Source of the DNA: Actinomycetes bacterium
GTDB lineage: Bacteria; Actinomycetota; Actinomycetes; Actinomycetales; Microbacteriaceae
Reading direction: 5' to 3'
Assembly: GCA_023436775.1 (NCBI GenBank)
Contig: JAEZHW010000057.1
Coordinates: 58,227-122,226, forward strand
DNA length: 64,000 nucleotides
This document shows, one piece after another, positions 1 through 8,844 of this stretch. Both the position numbers and the translations under genes were made by a program. How positions within the stretch are numbered: the first letter of the stretch is position 1; each line of letters starts with the position of its first letter. Below the pieces are notes generated by a model. It was not told the origin of the DNA. It saw only the letters and a program-made list of their open reading frames with translations, and did no database searches.

Positions 1-500
1 CCGTCAGTGAGTCCGCAGCGGTGGAAGTGGTCCGGCTCATAGATGCCCGGATACCGGTAGTGCTCATACGTTGAGCCAGCCCAACCGACGCCCGGCTCGT
101 CCTGTCCGGTCATGTGGTTGATCACCGCGTCCGCGATGATGTCCACCCCCGCCGCGCCGCAGCGCTGGGTCATCTCGGCAAACTCCGCGCGGGTGCCGAG
201 GCGGGACTCGATCCGGTAACTCACCGGCTGATACGCCACCCACCACTCGTCGCCGACCAGGTGTTCCTGCGCTGGCGAGAGCAGCACGAAGTCGTACCCG
301 GCGGGCCCGATGAGGCGCTCGCACTGCACCGCCACCGCGGTCCACGGCACCTGGAACAGCTGGACGCCCACGCCGGAGGACGGCAGGGTCTGCGGGTCGA
401 CGAGATCCGGCCCCGTCGGCGCACAGGCGGTGAGCGCCAGCGCCGCCACGGCGATGCCCGCCACCGCCCCTCGCCGCTGGAATCGCTGCCGCGGCCACAT
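1..500 (-). CDS. GH13 alpha-amylase lipoprotein (3' end cut by window edge)
   Basis: Only the first 166 codons are in the window; the frame stays open to base 1. The protein starts with a basic stretch and a hydrophobic segment ending in a lipobox (LTAC, Cys 26), so it should be a membrane-anchored exported lipoprotein. After this comes the start of a (beta/alpha)8 amylase barrel: a QLFQVPW-like first strand, a segment SPAQEHL, and conserved region I as DAVINH. This resembles the animal/actinobacterial alpha-amylase branch of GH13. The ATG lies 4 bases after the malG stop, so it is the last visible gene of the malEFG operon. Likely role: surface hydrolysis of starch to maltodextrins for the adjacent importer. 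The catalytic residues lie outside the window. Confidence 0.8.
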   Translation of the reverse strand, partial: MWPRQRFQRRGAVAGIAVAALALTACAPTGPDLVDPQTLPSSGVGVQLFQVPWTAVAVQCERLIGPAGYDFVLLSPAQEHLVGDEWWVAYQPVSYRIESRLGTRAEFAEMTQRCGAAGVDIIADAVINHMTGQDEPGVGWAGSTYEHYRYPGIYEPDHFHRCGLTD

Positions 501-503
501 GGC

Positions 504-1436
504 TTACTTCACGCTGCCCGCAGTCAGGCCACCGACGATGAAGCGCTGCAGGGCCAAGAACAGCGCCACCGGGATGATGGCGGCGATCACCGCGCCGGCG
601 GCGAATACCGACCAGTTGCGCGAGGTCTCTTGTGAGATGAACTGGTATAGACCCACCGCGAGGGTCTGCTTTTCGGGATCGACCAGGATCACCGATGCCA
701 ACACGAACTCGCTCATCGAGGCGATGAAGGACAGCAGCGCCACCACCGCGAGGATGGGGGCGACGAGCCTGAGGATGATGGTGAAGAAGATGCGGGCGTG
801 ACCGGCCCCATCAAGCTTGGCCGCCTCGTCGATCGAGGATGGCACCGTGTTGAAGAAGCCGTACATCAGGTAGGTGTTCACGCCCATGGCGCCGCCGAGG
901 TACACCAGGATCAGCCCGAGCTGCGTGTTCAAGCCGATGGCCGGGAAGATGTCTCCGATCGCAGACATCAGCAGGAAGATCGCCACCATCGCCAGCAACT
1001 GCGGGAACATCTGCACCAGCAGCAGCGTGATCAGGCCCACGCGGCGACCCTTGAAGCGCATGCGCGAGAAGGAATATGCCGACAGCGCCGCCAGCAGGAC
1101 CGTGCCCGCAGACGAGGCGAGCCCGATCACCAGCGAGTTCGTCAACCATGCTGCATAGGGCTGTTGCGGTCGGTTGAACAGTTCCACGTAGGCACCGAGT
1201 GAGACCTGGCTGAACAGTTCATTCGCGGTCACCAAGGTGCCGCCCGGACGGAGTGACGCCGAGATGATGTACAGGATTGGGAAGCCCGCGAACACGAGCA
1301 TGATCAGGCCGACGATGTGACGCCAACCGGTCTGACGGAACCACTTGCCGAAGGGGCGCCTCGGCTCGACGACCTTCTCTTCCTTCGGCTTCTTCAGCAC
1401 GTCGGCCGCTGAGATTGGGGGCTGGATGACAGTCAT
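504..1436 (-). CDS. malG: maltose/maltodextrin ABC transporter permease MalG
   Basis: 310-residue inner-membrane permease with about six hydrophobic segments. The cytoplasmic EAA loop reads EAAKLDGAGHARIFFTIILR, the site where the ATPase subunit docks. It follows malF with a TAATG stop/start overlap, so the two are translationally coupled, and it precedes the amylase lipoprotein. No MalK-type ATPase is encoded nearby; as in many actinobacteria, a shared ATPase (MsiK type) elsewhere in the genome probably powers it (inference). Confidence 0.92.
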   Translation of the reverse strand: MTVIQPPISAADVLKKPKEEKVVEPRRPFGKWFRQTGWRHIVGLIMLVFAGFPILYIISASLRPGGTLVTANELFSQVSLGAYVELFNRPQQPYAAWLTNSLVIGLASSAGTVLLAALSAYSFSRMRFKGRRVGLITLLLVQMFPQLLAMVAIFLLMSAIGDIFPAIGLNTQLGLILVYLGGAMGVNTYLMYGFFNTVPSSIDEAAKLDGAGHARIFFTIILRLVAPILAVVALLSFIASMSEFVLASVILVDPEKQTLAVGLYQFISQETSRNWSVFAAGAVIAAIIPVALFLALQRFIVGGLTAGSVK

Positions 1437-3064
1437 TAGTGCAGCTCCTCCAGGGACTTGGTCTGGCGGAAGGCAATGATCGAAATGGTGCCAACCAGCA
1501 CGAAGATCAGGATCGAGAAGGCGCTCGCCAAACCGTAATCAGCGGTCGACCCGACAAAGGCGACCTTGTAGACCATCGAGATCAGGATGTCGGTCGCCCC
1601 CACGTTCATACCGGCGGTGACGTCGCGTGGACCGCCCCGGGTGAGCATGTAGATCAGGTTGAAGTTGTTGAAGTTGAAGGCGAAGGACGAGATCAGCAGC
1701 GGCGCCACCGAGACCAGCAGCAGCGGGAACTTGATCATCCGGAAGGCCTGGAACGGCGTCGCACCATCCACCTGCGCGGCTTCGGTGAGTTCGGACGGGA
1801 TCGACTGCAACGCACCGGTCGTGACCAGGAACATGTAGGGGAAGCCCAGCCACAGGTTTACCATGATGACGCTGAACCGGGCGAGCCACTCGTTCGTGAG
1901 CCAGGGAATCTCGGCCCCACCAAAGAGCACGGTATTGATGAAACCGAACTCCTGGTTCATCATGCCGCCCCACACCAGCGCGGACAGGAAGCCCGGGAAG
2001 GCGTACGGCAGGATCATCACCAGTCGGTAGTACTTCTTGGACTTCATCCGCGGGTCGTTGAACACGATCGCCAGGAACAGGCCCAGCACGAAACAGCCGA
2101 CGACGGACAGCAGGGCGAAGGTGAAGGTCCAGAGCGTGACCGAAATCAGCGGGTCCCGGATCGATTCCTCACCGAACGCTCGGGCGAAGTTGTCGAAGCC
2201 GACGAGCACCTGCCAACCCGGCAGCAGTTCGCGGCCGTCCTGGGCGGTGAAGGCACCAGTGCCGACATCGGCGTACCGCACACCGGTCGTCGTGTTGACC
2301 ATCTCGTCGGTGTCGGGGTCATAGACGTAGAGCGCCTTGTACACGTAGGCGGTGACACCGTCCTGCGTGCGCAGCATCTGCCCGCTCTCGCTGGCATCCA
2401 TCGGCACCGCCAGTTGCGAGATTTCGGACTGACGTTGCAGTTGCTGACGCAACGTGAGCGTGGTGTAGCCCGGCACCTCGGTGGCGATCCCACCGTCAAA
2501 GGTGGCGTTGCCCACGATCTGCAACGGCTGATTCTCGCCACCGAGCAGCGCCTGGCCACCGGGACCGGTGGCCAGCAGGAACAGCTCGCCGTCTTTCTCG
2601 ACGATGCTGATCGGATACGAGGCGGTGTCCGGCACGCGCTGCTGGTTCTGCAGCACCAGCGCGTGGATGGCGTCCTCCTTGGTGGAGTTGTGCCCGGTGC
2701 CGTAGTTCGTGAAGGCCACGAAGCCGGAATACAGCACCACGAAGATTTGGAAGATCAGCAGGAAGACCACGCCGGGGGCCAGGTACTTGGCCGGCAGCCC
2801 GCCTCGGCGGAAGTAGATCCAGTTGATCGCGGCGGTCACGACGGCAATGATGCCGGCGACCACCCAGTTGTCGGCGCGAACGAGAACCAGGATCGAGTAG
2901 ACCGCGAGCGCGTCAATGACCGCCAGCGAGGCGATCTTGACCAGGACTGCGACCCAGCCGCCGGAGGCCGCTTCCGCCATCCGCGCCGCCGTGCGGGAGC
3001 GCTTGGTAGTGCGGAGTTGTTCTGCGCCGTCGGCGCGAGTCTCGCGCTGCTCGGGTGTGGACAT
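1436..3064 (-). CDS. malF: maltose/maltodextrin ABC transporter permease MalF
   Basis: 542-residue permease partner of MalG. Several N-terminal membrane segments are followed by a long extracytoplasmic loop of about 150-170 residues (roughly residues 120-290), corresponding to the P2 loop that contacts the binding protein in classical MalF. The C-terminal half carries the transport domain, with an EAA motif ELTEAAQVDGATPFQAF near residue 425. It lies between malE and malG in the same direction. The long P2-like loop and the gene order argue for maltodextrin rather than a generic CUT1 sugar. Confidence 0.9.
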   Translation of the reverse strand: MSTPEQRETRADGAEQLRTTKRSRTAARMAEAASGGWVAVLVKIASLAVIDALAVYSILVLVRADNWVVAGIIAVVTAAINWIYFRRGGLPAKYLAPGVVFLLIFQIFVVLYSGFVAFTNYGTGHNSTKEDAIHALVLQNQQRVPDTASYPISIVEKDGELFLLATGPGGQALLGGENQPLQIVGNATFDGGIATEVPGYTTLTLRQQLQRQSEISQLAVPMDASESGQMLRTQDGVTAYVYKALYVYDPDTDEMVNTTTGVRYADVGTGAFTAQDGRELLPGWQVLVGFDNFARAFGEESIRDPLISVTLWTFTFALLSVVGCFVLGLFLAIVFNDPRMKSKKYYRLVMILPYAFPGFLSALVWGGMMNQEFGFINTVLFGGAEIPWLTNEWLARFSVIMVNLWLGFPYMFLVTTGALQSIPSELTEAAQVDGATPFQAFRMIKFPLLLVSVAPLLISSFAFNFNNFNLIYMLTRGGPRDVTAGMNVGATDILISMVYKVAFVGSTADYGLASAFSILIFVLVGTISIIAFRQTKSLEELH

Positions 3065-3175
3065 CCTCGCTCATTTCTGCCGGTGCCCGAACGGGGTTGC
3101 CCGCCCGGCGTCGTTGCTGGGGTGAGGCTGGGGCGGCACCGCGTGGATACCGCCCCAGCCCGCGGGAAGGTCAGA

Positions 3176-4405
3176 CTACTGGATCGCCTTGGCGATGTCG
3201 TCAGCCATCTTCTTCCACAGGTCAGCAGGGTTGCCCTTGCCGTTGATGATGGCCACCTCGGTGACACCCCAGAACTCCCACACCGCACCCATCTGCGGGA
3301 TGTTCGGCATCGGCACCGCGTTGGCGCCGACCTCACCGAAACCGGCGACGATGTCGTTGCTGGCCACGGCCTTCTCGAAGGCAGCGGTCAGGGCCGGGGC
3401 GCGGCCACCGACGTTGAACAGGCCGGTCTGGACTTCTTCCGAACCGATGTAACTGTTCAGGAAGCGGGTTGCCGCGACGGTGTTTTCGCTCTTGGCCGAG
3501 AGGAAGAAGCCTTGCACACCCACGAACGGCTGTGCAGTCTTGCCGCCGGCCGACGGAATCGGGTCAACGGCGACCTTGATGCCCGCCTCGGTGGCTGCAG
3601 GGACGTTCCACGGACCGGTCAGGAAGAACGGCGACTTGCCTGCCACGAAGTTTTCGCGAGCGAGGTCACCCGAGATGTTCGTGTTCAGGATGCCGGCCTT
3701 GCCCTGTTCGGCGAGCCAGGCTGCGAAGGCCTCGCCGCCAGCGTTGCCGATCTGCAGGTCAGCCGGGTTGTACGAGCCGTCCGAGTTGGTGCCAAACACC
3801 GGGGCACCGAACGAGGTTTGGAACGGGTACAGGTGGTACGGGTCCGAGGCGTTCGGGTCGAGACCGACCAGGAACGGGTACTCCGCGCCCGAGGCCTTGC
3901 CCAGCTCGATCATTTCGTCAAAGTTGGCCGGAGCCTTGTCGACGAGGTCCGTGTTGCGCAGCAGCGCGATGTTCTCGATCGAGTAGGGGACGCCGTAGAG
4001 CTTGCCGTCAAAGGACCAGGCCTCCAGGGCCACCTTCTCGAACTCGTTCGCCTTGTCACCAAGCTCGATCGGGGCAACGACACCGTTGGTGACGAGCACG
4101 CCGAGCCAGTCGTGCCCGCCGACGGCGATGTCCGGACCCTCACCGGTCGGGACCTGCGCGACGAACTGGTCGCGGATCTCGCCGAAGTCCTTCTGGACGA
4201 GGTTGACCTTGATGTCGTACTTCTCTTCAAAGTCAGCAGCGGCGGTCTGCAGCACGGTGGCGCGGTCGGCATCGACCCACACCGTCAGCGTGCCCGTGCC
4301 GCCGAGATCTTCTGGTTCCGGTTCGCCTGCGCAGCCGGACAGCACCAATGCGCCCGTTGCAAGCAGGGCGCCGATGCGGAGCGTCTTGCTCTTCATGATT
4401 TCCAT
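3176..4405 (-). CDS. malE: maltose/maltodextrin-binding lipoprotein MalE
   Basis: 409-residue solute-binding protein of the CUT1 family. A signal peptide ends in the lipobox LSGC (Cys 25), giving a lipid-anchored extracellular receptor. The mature part begins GTLTVWVDADRATVL, typical of MalE/SBP_bac proteins. I chose the ATG at 4405, not an upstream in-frame ATG at 4429, because AGGAAGG lies 7 bases before it. It heads the malE-malF-malG-amylase operon and is divergent from the alpha-glucosidase. Substrate is inferred from the GH13 neighbours. Confidence 0.92.
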   Translation of the reverse strand: MEIMKSKTLRIGALLATGALVLSGCAGEPEPEDLGGTGTLTVWVDADRATVLQTAAADFEEKYDIKVNLVQKDFGEIRDQFVAQVPTGEGPDIAVGGHDWLGVLVTNGVVAPIELGDKANEFEKVALEAWSFDGKLYGVPYSIENIALLRNTDLVDKAPANFDEMIELGKASGAEYPFLVGLDPNASDPYHLYPFQTSFGAPVFGTNSDGSYNPADLQIGNAGGEAFAAWLAEQGKAGILNTNISGDLARENFVAGKSPFFLTGPWNVPAATEAGIKVAVDPIPSAGGKTAQPFVGVQGFFLSAKSENTVAATRFLNSYIGSEEVQTGLFNVGGRAPALTAAFEKAVASNDIVAGFGEVGANAVPMPNIPQMGAVWEFWGVTEVAIINGKGNPADLWKKMADDIAKAIQ

Positions 4406-4483
4406 TGCTGTGCCTTCCTGGTGGATCACAACGTGTCCAAGAAGCCAAGGGGGATTGCAGTGGACTACGTTGGCCTCTGGTCT

Positions 4484-4512
4484 TGCGTATGCAAGCGATT
4501 ACAGTATGTGCA
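4484..4512 (-). promoter_or_regulatory. predicted malE promoter
   Basis: On the minus strand, TGCACA (4512-4507) and TACGCA (4489-4484) are spaced 17 bases apart. The 14-base LacI-type operator fills most of the spacer, the same design as on the glucosidase side. The hexamers are weak, so exact positions are tentative. Confidence 0.4.
4490..4503 (-). promoter_or_regulatory. LacI-family operator, malE side
   Basis: Read on the minus strand this is TGTAATCGCTTGCA, matching the second site at 4655-4668 (TGTAAGCGTTTGCA) at 12 of 14 bases, in opposite orientation and 165 bases away. Both have the central CG and flanking TTGCA half-site of LacI/GalR-family operators. The likely binder is the LacI-family protein at 6381-7400. 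Confidence 0.75.
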
Positions 4513-4647
4513 GCAACCTTGCAGAAATGCAACACCATTCCTCAGATCCGTCCAGCCGAGCAGCCCTCAACTTGGCGTGAAATTGGTGCTACTTCCCCGA
4601 ATTTTCAGGGATTTCCCGGCTTCCAGGAGGAATGAATGGATTCGTGC

Positions 4648-4676
4648 GTGACTCTGTAAGCGTTTGCAGTTACGCT
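4648..4676 (+). promoter_or_regulatory. alpha-glucosidase promoter, leaderless
   Basis: -35 GTGACT (4648-4653), a 17-base spacer and -10 TACGCT (4671-4676) place +1 at 4683, the A of the chosen ATG. The LacI-type operator occupies the spacer, so repressor binding would directly exclude RNA polymerase. Confidence 0.6.
4655..4668 (+). promoter_or_regulatory. LacI-family operator, alpha-glucosidase side
   Basis: TGTAAGCGTTTGCA is near-palindromic around a central CG and nearly identical to the inverted site at 4490-4503. It sits between the predicted -35 and -10 of the glucosidase promoter. Confidence 0.78.
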
Positions 4677-4682
4677 TATGGA

Positions 4683-6359
4683 ATGCAGTCGTCCAAAGCA
4701 GCTACGTCCGCACGTCTCGCCCCGGCAAGCGCCGAATGGTGGCGTACTGCGGTGATCTATCAGGTCTATCCACGATCCTTCGCCGACGCGGATGGTGATG
4801 GCCTCGGGGACCTGCGCGGCATTACGTCCCGCCTTGACGCACTGGCCGACCTGGGGATCGATGCCATCTGGCTGAGCCCCTTCATGCGCTCGCCACAGAA
4901 GGACGCCGGCTACGACGTCGCCGACTACTGCGACGTCGACCCGATCTTCGGCACCTTGGCGGACTACGACGAGCTCCTCGCCCAGGCCCACGCCCGTGGC
5001 ATCCGGATCCTCGCCGACCTCGTGCCCAACCACTCCTCCGACCAGCACGAGTGGTTCCAAGCGGCCCTGCAGGCCGCCCCCGGCAGCCCGGAACGCGATC
5101 GCTACATGTTCCGCGATGGTCTTGGCGAGCACGGAGAACTGCCCCCGAACAACTGGCAGTCGGTCTTCGGCGGTCCGGCCTGGTCTCGCGTCATCGAGGC
5201 CGACGGCCAGCCCGGCCAGTGGTACCTGCACCTCTTCGACTCCAGCCAGCCAGACTTCAACTGGCATAACCGCGAGGTGCGCGAAGAGTTCCTGCGCATC
5301 CTGCGCTTCTGGCTCGACCGCGGCACGGACGGCTTCCGGGTGGACGTGGCGCACGGCCTGATCAAGGCCGAGGGCCTGCCGGACTTCACCCCCGCCGAGG
5401 ACGCCGACTCGATGGGCGACAAGGACCAAGCGCCATACTGGGGGCAGCCGGCCGTGCACGAGGTGTACCGGGAGTGGCGGGCCCTGCTGGAGTCCTATCC
5501 GGATGAGCGCGTACTCGCCGCCGAGGCGTGGATGCCGACCGCGGCCGAAACCGCGCTCTGGGTCCGCTCCGACGAGATGCACCAAGCCTTCAACTTCCCC
5601 TACCTAATGAGCGAGTGGAACCCGGTCGAGCTGCGCGAGGTGATCACCGAATCCCTGCGCGCCTTCGGTTCGGTCGGCGCCCCGGCCACCTGGGTGCTCT
5701 CGAACCACGACGTGGTCCGCCACGCCACCCGCCTCTCGCTCGGCATCGACAACCCACAGGGCCACGGCATCGGTCCGCGCTCGACCGGCATCCCCGAACG
5801 CCTGCCCGCGCTGCGCCGCGCCCATGCGGCGACGACGCTCATGCTGGCGCTGCCCGGTTCGGCCTACCTGTACCAGGGCGAAGAGCTCGGCCTGCCCGAA
5901 GTGATCGATATCCCAGACGAGGCGCGCCAAGACCCCACCTTCGCCCGCACCCTGGGCGAGCGCTACGGCCGCGACGGCTGCCGGGTGCCCATCCCCTGGG
6001 AAGCAGATGCCCCCGCCTACGGCTTCAACAGCACGGGCGAGTCGTGGCTGCCACAGCCGGCCGTCTTCGGGGAGTTGGCCCGCGACCGCCAGGCGAGCGA
6101 CCCAGACTCGACCCTCTCGCTCTACCGCCGCCTGCTGGCTGCCCGGCGCGAGTTGGGCCTCGGCGCTGGATCGCTGGAATGGGTGGAGACTGGCGAGCAC
6201 GTGCTGGCGTTCCGCAACGGCCGCATCGAGGTGCGTGCCAACTTCGGTTCGACACCAGTCGACCTCCCGGAAGGCGCTAGCGTAATCCTCAGCAGTGCCC
6301 CGCTGCAGGACACCCGACTCGGCCACGACACCACCGTGTGGTTGGAGTGGGCCGAGTGA
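4683..6359 (+). CDS. GH13 alpha-glucosidase / oligo-1,6-glucosidase family
   Basis: 558-residue cytosolic enzyme without a signal peptide, expected to split imported maltodextrins to glucose. All GH13 regions are visible: YQVYPRSFADADGDG near the N-terminus, region I (ADLVPNHSSD), region II with the nucleophile Asp (GFRVDVAHG), region III with the acid/base Glu (LAAEAWM) and region IV (SNHDVV). The ATG at 4683 is preferred over an in-frame ATG at 4632: the shorter form begins just before the conserved WWR block, the operator lies upstream of it, and a promoter predicts +1 exactly there. The LacI-family gene follows after 21 bases. Confidence 0.9.
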   Translation: MQSSKAATSARLAPASAEWWRTAVIYQVYPRSFADADGDGLGDLRGITSRLDALADLGIDAIWLSPFMRSPQKDAGYDVADYCDVDPIFGTLADYDELLAQAHARGIRILADLVPNHSSDQHEWFQAALQAAPGSPERDRYMFRDGLGEHGELPPNNWQSVFGGPAWSRVIEADGQPGQWYLHLFDSSQPDFNWHNREVREEFLRILRFWLDRGTDGFRVDVAHGLIKAEGLPDFTPAEDADSMGDKDQAPYWGQPAVHEVYREWRALLESYPDERVLAAEAWMPTAAETALWVRSDEMHQAFNFPYLMSEWNPVELREVITESLRAFGSVGAPATWVLSNHDVVRHATRLSLGIDNPQGHGIGPRSTGIPERLPALRRAHAATTLMLALPGSAYLYQGEELGLPEVIDIPDEARQDPTFARTLGERYGRDGCRVPIPWEADAPAYGFNSTGESWLPQPAVFGELARDRQASDPDSTLSLYRRLLAARRELGLGAGSLEWVETGEHVLAFRNGRIEVRANFGSTPVDLPEGASVILSSAPLQDTRLGHDTTVWLEWAE

Positions 6360-6380
6360 GCTGAGGATGGAGCGCCCACC

Positions 6381-7400
6381 ATGGTGAGCATCGACGAGGT
6401 TGCGCAGCGCGCAGGCGTGTCGACGGCCACGGTGTCCCGGGCGCTTTCTGGCCGGGCCCACGTGTCCGAGGCCACCCGCCAGCGCGTGGTGCAGGCCGCC
6501 AAGGAACTCGGCTACACCGCCTCGGCGGCGGCGTCCAGTCTGGCCTCTGGCCGCACCAAGAACATCGGTATCGTGGTGCCGTTCCTGGACCGCTGGTACT
6601 TCAGTACGGTGCTCACCGGCATCTCAGAATCGCTGGTACGAGCCGGCTACGACGTCACCCTCTACAACGTCACCGACGACCAGCAGATTCGTAAGCGTAT
6701 CTTTCTCTCTTTCGTGCAGCGTCGCCGCGTCGACGGCATGATCGTGGTCTCGATGGAGCTGGACGAGCGCGAATCTGCGCAATTGCGCCAGCTCGACATC
6801 CCCGTCATCGCTACCGGCGGCCCCAGCCCGAACTTCAACGCCTTCGCCATCGATGACGAGGCGGTGGCCCGGCTCGCCGTCGAGCACCTGATCCGGCTCG
6901 GTCACCGCGCCATCGGTCATATCGGCGGCAACCCGGACTTCGACCTGGACTTCCATGTCCCCACTCGGCGCCGCCAGGGCTTCGAGCAGGCACTGCTCAA
7001 TGCCGGGGTGCAGCCAAACCCGGCGCTCTACGAGATGGCGGACTTCACCATCGAGGGTGGCTACCGGGCCGCGAAGCAGCTGCTCGGCCGCCCCGGCACC
7101 GGCATGACCGCGATCTTTGCCGCCTCGGACGAGATGGCGATCGGCGCGATCCTGGCCGCCCGCGACCTCGGCCTGCAGGTGCCGCGCGACCTGTCCGTGA
7201 TCGGCATCGACGGCCACTCGCTCGGCCACACCCTGCAACTGACCACGGTGGACCAGTTCCCGCAGCGGCAGGGCCAGATCGCGGCCGAGTCGATGGTGGC
7301 CCTGCTCGAGGGCAAGGCTGACCCGCACAGCGAGCAAGCGCACGACCTGCCCTACGAGCTGGTGGTGCGTGGCACCACGGCCGCGCCTCCCGCAGACTAG
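6381..7400 (+). CDS. LacI-family transcriptional regulator (MalR-like)
   Basis: 339 residues. The N-terminal helix-turn-helix is SIDEVAQRAGVSTATVSRAL, followed by the hinge helix region (AAASSLASGRT) and a periplasmic-binding-protein-like effector domain starting at IGIVVPF. It lies 21 bases after the alpha-glucosidase and is probably cotranscribed. Together with the two operators in the malE/glucosidase gap, this makes it the best candidate for local maltose repressor; the effector sugar cannot be read from sequence. Confidence 0.9.
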   Translation: MVSIDEVAQRAGVSTATVSRALSGRAHVSEATRQRVVQAAKELGYTASAAASSLASGRTKNIGIVVPFLDRWYFSTVLTGISESLVRAGYDVTLYNVTDDQQIRKRIFLSFVQRRRVDGMIVVSMELDERESAQLRQLDIPVIATGGPSPNFNAFAIDDEAVARLAVEHLIRLGHRAIGHIGGNPDFDLDFHVPTRRRQGFEQALLNAGVQPNPALYEMADFTIEGGYRAAKQLLGRPGTGMTAIFAASDEMAIGAILAARDLGLQVPRDLSVIGIDGHSLGHTLQLTTVDQFPQRQGQIAAESMVALLEGKADPHSEQAHDLPYELVVRGTTAAPPAD

Positions 7401-7414
7401 AAGGACCGCGTCCC

Positions 7415-7431
7415 GCGCGCCCACGGCGCGC
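7415..7431 (+). terminator. possible hairpin after the LacI-family gene
   Basis: GCGCGCC and GGCGCGC arms (7 bp) with a 3-base loop in the 50-base gap before the next gene. No T tract, so a weak terminator at best. Confidence 0.3.
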
Positions 7432-7450
7432 CCGTCCCCACGGAGGCAGC

Positions 7451-8032
7451 ATGTCGTTCCAGCCCGAGATCCACATCACCGGCGATGCCGAAGCGGATGC
7501 GCTGCTGTCGAGCGACCCCTTTGCCCTGCTCGTCGGCATGCTGCTGGACCAGCAGGTGACGATGGAAACCGCCTTTGCCGGGCCACGGAAGCTGCGCGAT
7601 CGCATCGGACAGTTCGATGTGGCGACGATCGCGGGGATGCCAGCGGATGACCTGCTCGCCGTGTTCAAGATTTCGCCGGCGGTGCATCGCTTCCCCGGCT
7701 CGATGGCCGAACGGGTGCAGACCCTGGCCCGGGCGATCCTGACCGACTACGACGGTGAGGCGGCAGCGATTTGGACCGCGGGCGAGCCGGACGGCACCGA
7801 GGTGCTGCGCCGACTGAAGGCACTGCCCGGCTTCGGCGAGCAGAAGGCAAAGATCTTCCTCGCCCTGCTCGGGAAGCAATACGGCCTGACGGCGACCGGC
7901 TGGCGCGAGGCGGCTGGTGAGTACGGCGTCGAGGGAAGCCGCCGCTCGGTGGCGGACATCACCAGCCCCGAAACCCTCGCCGAGGTGCGCGCCCACAAGC
8001 AGGCGATGAAGGCGGCCGCGAAGGCGCGCTAG
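7451..8032 (+). CDS. HhH-GPD family protein (DNA-glycosylase-like)
   Basis: 193 residues matching the actinobacterial HhH-GPD family proteins of unknown function. The core motif LLDQQVTMETAFAGP resembles the glycosylase opening helix, and LKALPGFGEQKAKIFLALL is the helix-hairpin-helix that contacts DNA backbone. No iron-sulfur cluster cysteines are present. A base-excision role is suggested by the family; the substrate base is unknown. GGAGG lies 5 bases before the ATG. Its stop codon overlaps that of the convergent permease gene within a shared CTAG. Confidence 0.8.
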   Translation: MSFQPEIHITGDAEADALLSSDPFALLVGMLLDQQVTMETAFAGPRKLRDRIGQFDVATIAGMPADDLLAVFKISPAVHRFPGSMAERVQTLARAILTDYDGEAAAIWTAGEPDGTEVLRRLKALPGFGEQKAKIFLALLGKQYGLTATGWREAAGEYGVEGSRRSVADITSPETLAEVRAHKQAMKAAAKAR

Positions 8033-8844
8033 ACGGTAGTGCTGGGCAGCGGCCGCGGGATGTGCGGCACGCCGGGTAGCCCGGTGAACGGCGCTAGGTC
8101 CAGCAGCCAGAGCGTGCCGGCGAGGGCCACTCCAGCGGCGAGCGCGAGTAGCAGCAGCGCAACGATGAGTTCCATGCCGGAGGGCTGCAGGAACAGCATC
8201 ATGATCGCGGCCAGTGCCAGCAGCGCGGCAAGGCCGAGGAGCAGCCGCGCCACGGTGAGGCTGGCCTGCACGGCCGGGCTCGCGTCCAGGCTCGAGCCGA
8301 GTGGGGTGACCATGAGCCACCACTGCTGACCGAGCAGCAGCGGTCCGGCGACCATCGCGGCAGCGGCCAGCAGGGCAGCGAATAGGCCGATCGCGCCGGG
8401 CAGGATCGTACCGAGGGCGATACCGAGCATCGCGCCAACCACCGGCCCGAGCAAGGGCACGGGCGTGAGCACGACCGCGTCACGGAAGCCGTGTGGGCCG
8501 CTGGCAGCGAGCATGCCGACGCCGACCGCCACGATAGCGGTCAGCAGCGCCCAGAACACAATCGCGGCCGCCTGAATCATCCGGATGCTCGCCAGCGAGC
8601 GCACTGCGGTCCGCTCGGCCGCGCCCACGCGGGCACGCCGGTGTCGCTGCGCCTCCCAGGCTCCGACCAGGAGCAGGATCGGCGAGGTGATGGTGGCGAC
8701 CCGCTCCGCCTCGGCGGCGAGCATCAGCCACGTGTCCGGCTCGGTGGAGAAGTCGCGGCCGTGCACGGCGGCGGCGACCGCAGCGCCGAGCAGCGGTGCC
8801 CAACGCAACTTGGAGCGGCCGAGTTCCCAACCGAAGCCGCTCAT
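8029..8844 (-). CDS. ABC-2-like membrane protein, partner of the upstream ATPase
   Basis: 271-residue polytopic membrane protein with about six or seven hydrophobic segments, rich in Ala, Leu and Val. Residues 100-125, 135-200 and 215-265 are clearly membrane-spanning. It overlaps the end of the ATPase gene by ATGA, so the two form one unit, probably a two-component transporter. No sequence motif reveals a substrate. The short extracytoplasmic segment ending PHIPRPLPSTTV is not recognised. Function unknown. Confidence 0.7.
   Translation of the reverse strand: MSGFGWELGRSKLRWAPLLGAAVAAAVHGRDFSTEPDTWLMLAAEAERVATITSPILLLVGAWEAQRHRRARVGAAERTAVRSLASIRMIQAAAIVFWALLTAIVAVGVGMLAASGPHGFRDAVVLTPVPLLGPVVGAMLGIALGTILPGAIGLFAALLAAAAMVAGPLLLGQQWWLMVTPLGSSLDASPAVQASLTVARLLLGLAALLALAAIMMLFLQPSGMELIVALLLLALAAGVALAGTLWLLDLAPFTGLPGVPHIPRPLPSTTV

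Noticed and set aside
1439..4651. 1070-residue open frame on the plus strand opposite malF and malE
   Set aside because: Pure antisense shadow: Arg/His/Glu/Gln-rich without domains, while the minus strand encodes clear transporter proteins.
4632..4682. Longer alpha-glucosidase start at 4632
   Set aside because: AGGAGG is only 1 base from that ATG, the extension has no family similarity and it would cover the operator and promoter.
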